NCBI GenBank assembly: GCA_025450355.1
Contig: JANWHR010000227.1
Coordinates: 1 to 9,971 of the forward strand
Direction: 5' to 3'
Length of the DNA: 9,971 bases
DNA from: Micropepsaceae bacterium
GTDB lineage: Bacteria; Pseudomonadota; Alphaproteobacteria; Micropepsales; Micropepsaceae
Shown in pieces: positions 5,812 to 9,971 of the stretch; position 1 is the stretch's first letter, and each line of letters begins with the position of its first letter. The position numbers and the translations under genes are program-made. The notes under the pieces are model-generated. The model ran no database searches, was not told where the DNA came from, and saw only the letters and a program-made list of their open reading frames with translations.

Positions 5812-8800
5812 CTATTCCGCCGATTGCGGGACGTTGCGCGTCAGCAGACGGCCTGTCCAATTGCTGGCCACATCGAGATAGCCGTAAATCACCGGCGTGA
5901 TGTAAAGGGTCAGCGCCTGTGAGAGAATCAGTCCGCCCACCACGGCAAGCCCGAGTGGTTGGCGTCCCGCGCCGCCCTGGCCCAATCCCAGGGCGATCGG
6001 CAAACTGCCCATCAGCGCCGCAAGTGTGGTCATCATGATGGGGCGAAAGCGGATCAGCGCGGCTTCGGTGATCGCAGTGTGCGCATCGACACCGTGCTCC
6101 CGCTCCCGCACCAGCGCAAAGTCGATCATCATGATCGCATTCTTTTTCACGATCCCGACCAGCATGATCATGCCGACGAAGGCATAGAGAGTCAGCGGCA
6201 GGCCAAAGAGCCAGAGAGTGAGCAGCGCGCCGGTTGCGGCGGAAGGAAGGCCGGACAAAATCGTCAGCGGGTGAATGAAGCTCTCGTAGAGGATTCCGAG
6301 CACGATATAGACGACGAGAATTGCGCCCAGCAGCAGGTATCCCATACCCTGCACCGAATCCTGGAAGGCGCGCGCGGTCCCCTGGAAGGCACCCTGAACC
6401 GAGGCGGGCATCCCGATCTGGTTCTGCACCTGCGCGATTTTGCCCAGCGCATCGCTCAGCGCCACGCCGGGCGGCAGGCTGAAGGAAATCGTCACCGATG
6501 GCAGCTCGCCGAAATGATTGACCGCGAGCGGCGAGGTCCCGGTCGAAAGTTTTGCCACCGCGCCGAAGGGGACCAGCGAACTCGCGCCGGCCGCGCCGAA
6601 CGGAAGCAGGCCGCCGTTGGAGCCCGCGCCCGTGAGATAGAGCCGGCCCAGCGATTCTGCGTCGCGCTGATATTGCGGCAGCAGTTCCAGAATGACCCGG
6701 ATCTGGTCGGCGTTGGTGTTGATGAGAGAAATCTGCTGGCCGCCGAACGATGCGCCAAGCGCGGTCTCGATTTCCTGCATCGATACGCCAAGCGCGGCGG
6801 CGCGGTCGCGATCCACATCGACATGAATGGATGGTGTGGACAAATCGAGATCGCTACTGACATCGAGGAGGCCCGGCACTTTCGCCAGCGCGTCCTGGAA
6901 GCGCGTCGCGACGTCGTAGAGTTCGTTCGCGTCGGTGTCCTGCAGCGTGTACTGATATTGTGCCTTGGTCAGGAGACCTCCGATCGTCAGAATCGGCCGG
7001 TTCTGGAGATAGATGTTGATGCCGGGGATCTGTGCGAATTTCCGCCGCAGCTCCGTCATAATCGCATCGATCGAAGGCCGCTCCGAACGCGGTTTCAGCG
7101 CAATCCGGAACATGCCCTGATTTGATCCGCCGCGCGTGCCACCGGAACCCACCGAAGACATCGCCCCGGAAATGAAGGGATCAGACCACAGGATTTGCGC
7201 AGCCTGCATCTGGTGGCGCATCATCTCCTCAAAGGAAATGCCGTTGGCGCCTTCGGTGTTCGCCGTCAACTGACCGATGTCGTCGCTGGGCAGAAAATCC
7301 TCGGGCAGCGCGCGAAACAGCGCCACGGTGGCGACAATGCTCGCCGCAAAGGCGCCGAGCAGAACGCGTTTGTGCGACAGCGACCAGTGCAGCGATCGCG
7401 CATAGCCGTCGCGCATCAGGTTGAATGCCGATTCCGTCCCGCGGTAAAATGCGCCGTGGCGTTTTTGGGCCTCATCGGACGCGGCCGTCAGCATCCGGCT
7501 GCACAGCATTGGGGTCAGGGTGATCGATACCAGACCGGAAACAACAATCGCGATGACGATGGTCACTGCGAATTCGTGCAGCAACCGGCCCACAATCCCG
7601 CCCATCAGCAGAATCGGGATGAACACCGCGGCCAGAGACAGCGTCATGGACAGAATCGTGAAGGCGACCTCACGTGATCCCTTCAGCGCCGCCCAGTAAG
7701 GATTCTCGCCGGCTTCCACGTGCCGCATGATGTTTTCGAGCATCACGATCGCATCGTCGACGACGAAACCGACGCAAAGGGTGAGCGCCATCAGCGAGAG
7801 TTTGTCGAGGCTGTATCCGAATGCCGACATTCCGGCGAAGGTGCCTGCAATCGTGATCGGCAGCGCGATGGAAGGAATGAAAGTGGCCGACACGGTGCGC
7901 AGGAAGAGGAAAATCACGCCAACGACGAGGAGCGTCGCGGCCAACAGCGTCATCTGTACGTCATGGACCGCGGCACGGATCGAATCGCTGCGGTCGAGCG
8001 TCAGTTCGACACTCACCGATTGCGGAAGCTGCGCGCGAATGCGCGGCATGGCCGCCTTGATCTTGTCGATGACGCCGATCGTATTGACGCCGGGCTGGCG
8101 ATTGACGCCCAGAATGATGCCGAGTCTGCGGTTATAGAGTCCCGCGAGGCGCGGGTTATCGACGCCGTCGATGACTTTCGCGACATCGGCAAAGCGGACC
8201 GGCGCGCCATTGCGGTAAGTGATGATCTGGCGAAGATAATCGCTCGCCTTGACCAACTGTCCCTGGGCCTGGATGACAGCTGCGCGCGAGCGCCCGTCCA
8301 ATTCGCCCGTCGCAAGATCGACATTGGCGTTGCGTACCGCGTTTGCAACCTGATCGATGCCGATCCCGCGCACCGCCAGCGCAAACGGATCGACCTGGAT
8401 GCGCACGGCCGGGTGTGCCTGTCCGAAAATATCGACATTTGCCACCCCGTCGATGGTGGACAGCGCCCGTACAATGACCGTCTCGGCATATTCGTCGAGT
8501 TGCGCCAGCGGCAATGTCGGCGAGGTGACCGTGATCTGAAGAATGCTGCTTTCGGCAGGATTGACCTTCCGCACGGTTGGCGGCGAAGGCAGATTGTTCG
8601 GCAACTGTCTGCCGGCTTCCGAGATTGCACCCTGCACATCCTGCTGGGCGGCGTCGATATCGCGGTCGAGCCTGAATTGCAGGGTGATCTGTGTGGTGCC
8701 GAGTACGTTCACCGAACTCATGGTGTCGAGGCCGGGAATCAGCGAGAACTGACCTTCGAGCGGGGTTGCAACGGCCGACGCCATGGTTTCGGCGTCGGCG

Positions 8801-8958
8801 CCGGGGAGCCCCGCCGAAACCACCAGAGTGGGAAAATCGATTGTGGGCAATTCGGCCGCAGGCAATGCCGCATAGCCGAACACGCCGGCAAACAGCAGCG
8901 CGAGCGTGATGAGAATCGTCATCACCGGCCGTTTGATGAAAATCTCGGAAACGTTCAT
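5812..8958 (-). CDS. RND (HAE1/MdtB-MdtC-like) multidrug efflux permease
   Basis: A 1048-residue, full-length inner-membrane permease of the AcrB superfamily, which uses proton entry to expel drugs through an adaptor and outer-membrane channel. It has the duplicated plan: TM1 (about 12-30), a first periplasmic lobe (35-330), TM2-6 (about 335-485), a central loop, TM7 (about 530-548), a second periplasmic lobe (to about 860) and TM8-12. Proton-relay residues are present: Asp401/Asp402 in GFVVDDAIVMLEN of TM4 and Lys938/Lys939 in GIVKKNAIMM of TM10. The text around TM4 (SLMALTLCVGFVVDDAIVM, MRHVEAGENP) resembles MdtC/MuxC rather than AcrB. The start ATG at 8958 follows AGGGCGGA; a TTG at 8970 is less likely. 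No adaptor or second RND gene adjoins it: the next gene upstream on the strand is a lipoprotein, so the partner proteins must be encoded elsewhere. Substrates unknown. Confidence 0.95.
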   Translation of the reverse strand: MNVSEIFIKRPVMTILITLALLFAGVFGYAALPAAELPTIDFPTLVVSAGLPGADAETMASAVATPLEGQFSLIPGLDTMSSVNVLGTTQITLQFRLDRDIDAAQQDVQGAISEAGRQLPNNLPSPPTVRKVNPAESSILQITVTSPTLPLAQLDEYAETVIVRALSTIDGVANVDIFGQAHPAVRIQVDPFALAVRGIGIDQVANAVRNANVDLATGELDGRSRAAVIQAQGQLVKASDYLRQIITYRNGAPVRFADVAKVIDGVDNPRLAGLYNRRLGIILGVNRQPGVNTIGVIDKIKAAMPRIRAQLPQSVSVELTLDRSDSIRAAVHDVQMTLLAATLLVVGVIFLFLRTVSATFIPSIALPITIAGTFAGMSAFGYSLDKLSLMALTLCVGFVVDDAIVMLENIMRHVEAGENPYWAALKGSREVAFTILSMTLSLAAVFIPILLMGGIVGRLLHEFAVTIVIAIVVSGLVSITLTPMLCSRMLTAASDEAQKRHGAFYRGTESAFNLMRDGYARSLHWSLSHKRVLLGAFAASIVATVALFRALPEDFLPSDDIGQLTANTEGANGISFEEMMRHQMQAAQILWSDPFISGAMSSVGSGGTRGGSNQGMFRIALKPRSERPSIDAIMTELRRKFAQIPGINIYLQNRPILTIGGLLTKAQYQYTLQDTDANELYDVATRFQDALAKVPGLLDVSSDLDLSTPSIHVDVDRDRAAALGVSMQEIETALGASFGGQQISLINTNADQIRVILELLPQYQRDAESLGRLYLTGAGSNGGLLPFGAAGASSLVPFGAVAKLSTGTSPLAVNHFGELPSVTISFSLPPGVALSDALGKIAQVQNQIGMPASVQGAFQGTARAFQDSVQGMGYLLLGAILVVYIVLGILYESFIHPLTILSGLPSAATGALLTLWLFGLPLTLYAFVGMIMLVGIVKKNAIMMIDFALVREREHGVDAHTAITEAALIRFRPIMMTTLAALMGSLPIALGLGQGGAGRQPLGLAVVGGLILSQALTLYITPVIYGYLDVASNWTGRLLTRNVPQSAE

Positions 8959-9055
8959 TCCGCCCTGCAACTGCCTGCGCCGCCCAAAATATACAGGCGG
9001 AACACGCGAAGATCACGACTCATCCATGCCGTCACCCGGCGGGTGATGATTCCGA

Positions 9056-9475
9056 TCAATTCGGCAGCGGTGCCTGGCGGGCTGGACCGGGGACGTTTTC
9101 CGGATCCAGCGTGATCGCGACGCTATTGGGATATGAGCTGTAGAAGTAATCGACTGGCCCGAAGTCACCGAGGAAGAATCCGGCGCCGCCGAGGGCGTTG
9201 TCATCCGCAATCAGGACCACGCGCTTGTCCTGATAGCCTTCCGCCGAGCACAGAATTTCAAGGGAATCCCTGCTTTTCGGCACCGTCAGGATCTTGCGTC
9301 CCGGATCATACCGGCCGCTGGGAGCGGCCGCCTGATACGCCTGGCATTGGGCTGTCTGCGGCGTGAGGTTGATGGAAATGTCCTGGGTTTGCATGTTCTG
9401 CGGGCCCTGATCATGCATGAACGTGCACCCGGAAAGAGCGAAAAGAAGCGCGATTGCCCCGGGATGAATCTTCAC
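9056..9475 (-). CDS. Predicted lipoprotein, PEGA-like in character, function unknown
   Basis: A 139-residue protein beginning at GTG 9475, with GGAG 7 bases upstream. The N-terminus is a lipoprotein signal: K2, hydrophobic 6-14, lipobox LSGC with Cys17. The mature part opens with a Gln/Thr/Pro-rich linker, then a beta-rich segment (YDPGRKILTVPKSRDSLEIL, then CSAEGYQDKRVVLI) that recalls small PEGA-like folds found in outer-membrane lipoproteins. A Gly/aromatic segment (GGAGFFLGDFGPVDYFYSS) and a final strand NSVAITLDPE follow. Two further cysteines could pair. The open frame extends to 9544 but that would put 23 non-signal residues in front. It lies 97 bases upstream of the RND gene on the same strand, so it could be co-transcribed with it. 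The lipoprotein call is firm; the PEGA comparison is a weak impression and no function is known. Confidence 0.8.
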   Translation of the reverse strand: MKIHPGAIALLFALSGCTFMHDQGPQNMQTQDISINLTPQTAQCQAYQAAAPSGRYDPGRKILTVPKSRDSLEILCSAEGYQDKRVVLIADDNALGGAGFFLGDFGPVDYFYSSYPNSVAITLDPENVPGPARQAPLPN

Positions 9476-9564
9476 GGTTTGCTCCAGGTTCGGCCGGCGC
9501 GGCCATTTCGGGCAAACGGCATAAGCAAAGCCGCGCTCCGGCACAAGAACCCCCGCGAAGGCGG

Positions 9565-9971
9565 CTACCGCCCGCCCCCTGCGGCAACGGGTCCCGTCCG
9601 TGGCGTTCGTCCCGCGAATGCGTCGTTCAGGAAACGGCCGGCGAGCGCCAGACCAAAGGGGTCAATCCCGTGTGCCAGGCCCTTGCTCATGTGCCATTGC
9701 ACCGGGATGCCGTTGGCCGCGAGCTGATTTGCCGCCATGAACAGCGCCTGCGGCGGCACCACCGGATCGGCATCGCCATGCACCAGCAGCACGGGAGGCC
9801 GCACGGTGCGCGCGGGGATTGTTTCGGCTCCGACGAGAACGCCGGAAAAGCCGACAATCGCCGCGGGCGCGGTCCTGCGCCGCAAGCCGACATAAAGCGA
9901 CATCATGGTCCCCTGGCTGAAGCCAACCAGTGCGAGTTTGTCTGGCGGTAGTTTGAGCCGCCCGAGTTCGG
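9565..9971 (-). CDS. Alpha/beta hydrolase, phospholipase/carboxylesterase family, C-terminal part (5' end beyond the window)
   Basis: 134 codons are visible, open through the right edge. The frame shows the full catalytic triad of the Abhydrolase_2/carboxylesterase family: the nucleophile elbow GFSQG (Ser codon at 9918-9916), Asp in HGDADPVVP (9768-9766), and His in GLAHGID (9672-9670). The elbow lies upstream of the ATG at 9906, so that ATG is internal and the protein continues off the window. Relatives of this size (about 220 residues) hydrolyse acyl esters or lysophospholipids in the cytosol; the substrate here is unknown. The C-terminus carries a short Gly/Pro/Arg-rich tail (FAGRTPRTGPVAAGGGR) beyond the fold. 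The next gene on the strand, the lipoprotein, starts 89 bases downstream, and the hydrolase, lipoprotein and RND genes all point the same way. Confidence 0.92.
   Translation of the reverse strand, partial: ELGRLKLPPDKLALVGFSQGTMMSLYVGLRRRTAPAAIVGFSGVLVGAETIPARTVRPPVLLVHGDADPVVPPQALFMAANQLAANGIPVQWHMSKGLAHGIDPFGLALAGRFLNDAFAGRTPRTGPVAAGGGR

Noticed and set aside
9032..9046. TCACCC-GGC-GGGTGA hairpin between the lipoprotein and RND genes
   Set aside because: A 6-bp stem without a following T-run on either strand; not enough to call a terminator.
5959..9114. Long plus-strand open frames (5959-7125 and 7720-9114)
   Set aside because: They are antisense to the RND permease, rich in Arg/His/Gln and without recognisable domains; GC-rich coding DNA creates such frames.

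Overview
The window is GC-rich and densely coded. It looks like chromosomal DNA from an alphaproteobacterium. I base that on the style of the proteins (OPRT, CtpA-type protease, MdtB/C-type RND pump, the small dimeric-barrel protein and the two short lipoproteins). This is inference from sequence character, and genus level cannot be fixed. I see no tRNA, rRNA, CRISPR array, transposase, phage gene or replication origin. The content is mostly housekeeping and stress or detoxification genes.

Layout: (1) 18-801, plus strand: an exported RidA-family protein, then a small ABM-like dimeric alpha/beta-barrel protein. (2) 795-989: a compound inverted repeat between convergent genes, whose arms run into both stop codons. 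(3) 983-1917, minus strand: a carboxymuconolactone-decarboxylase-family protein followed by a glutathione S-transferase-like protein, tightly linked. (4) 1978-3366, minus strand: a periplasmic S41/CtpA-type protease ending in a textbook intrinsic terminator. (5) 3367-3737: a 371-base gap with hairpins, a repeat-like hairpin/terminator and a purine-rich tract. (6) 3738-4817, minus strand: an Old Yellow Enzyme of the YqjM type. (7) 4834-5136, plus strand: a small predicted lipoprotein diverging from the OYE gene. (8) 5221-5790, plus strand: orotate phosphoribosyltransferase (pyrE). (9) 5812-8958, minus strand: a full-length RND efflux permease, convergent with pyrE and separated from it by 21 bases. 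(10) 9056-9475, minus strand: a second lipoprotein of unknown function. (11) 9565 to the right edge, minus strand: the C-terminal part of an alpha/beta hydrolase (phospholipase/carboxylesterase family) that runs off the window.

How they may work together: RidA, the GST, the CMD-family protein and the OYE all belong to families that handle reactive or electrophilic metabolites. The CtpA-type protease, RND pump, two lipoproteins and exported RidA act in the envelope. No single pathway joins them. I found no convincing new multi-gene system. The items most worth a second look are the compound inverted repeat, the exported but apparently active-site-complete RidA, the RND permease without an adjacent adaptor gene, and the repeat-like block after the OYE gene.
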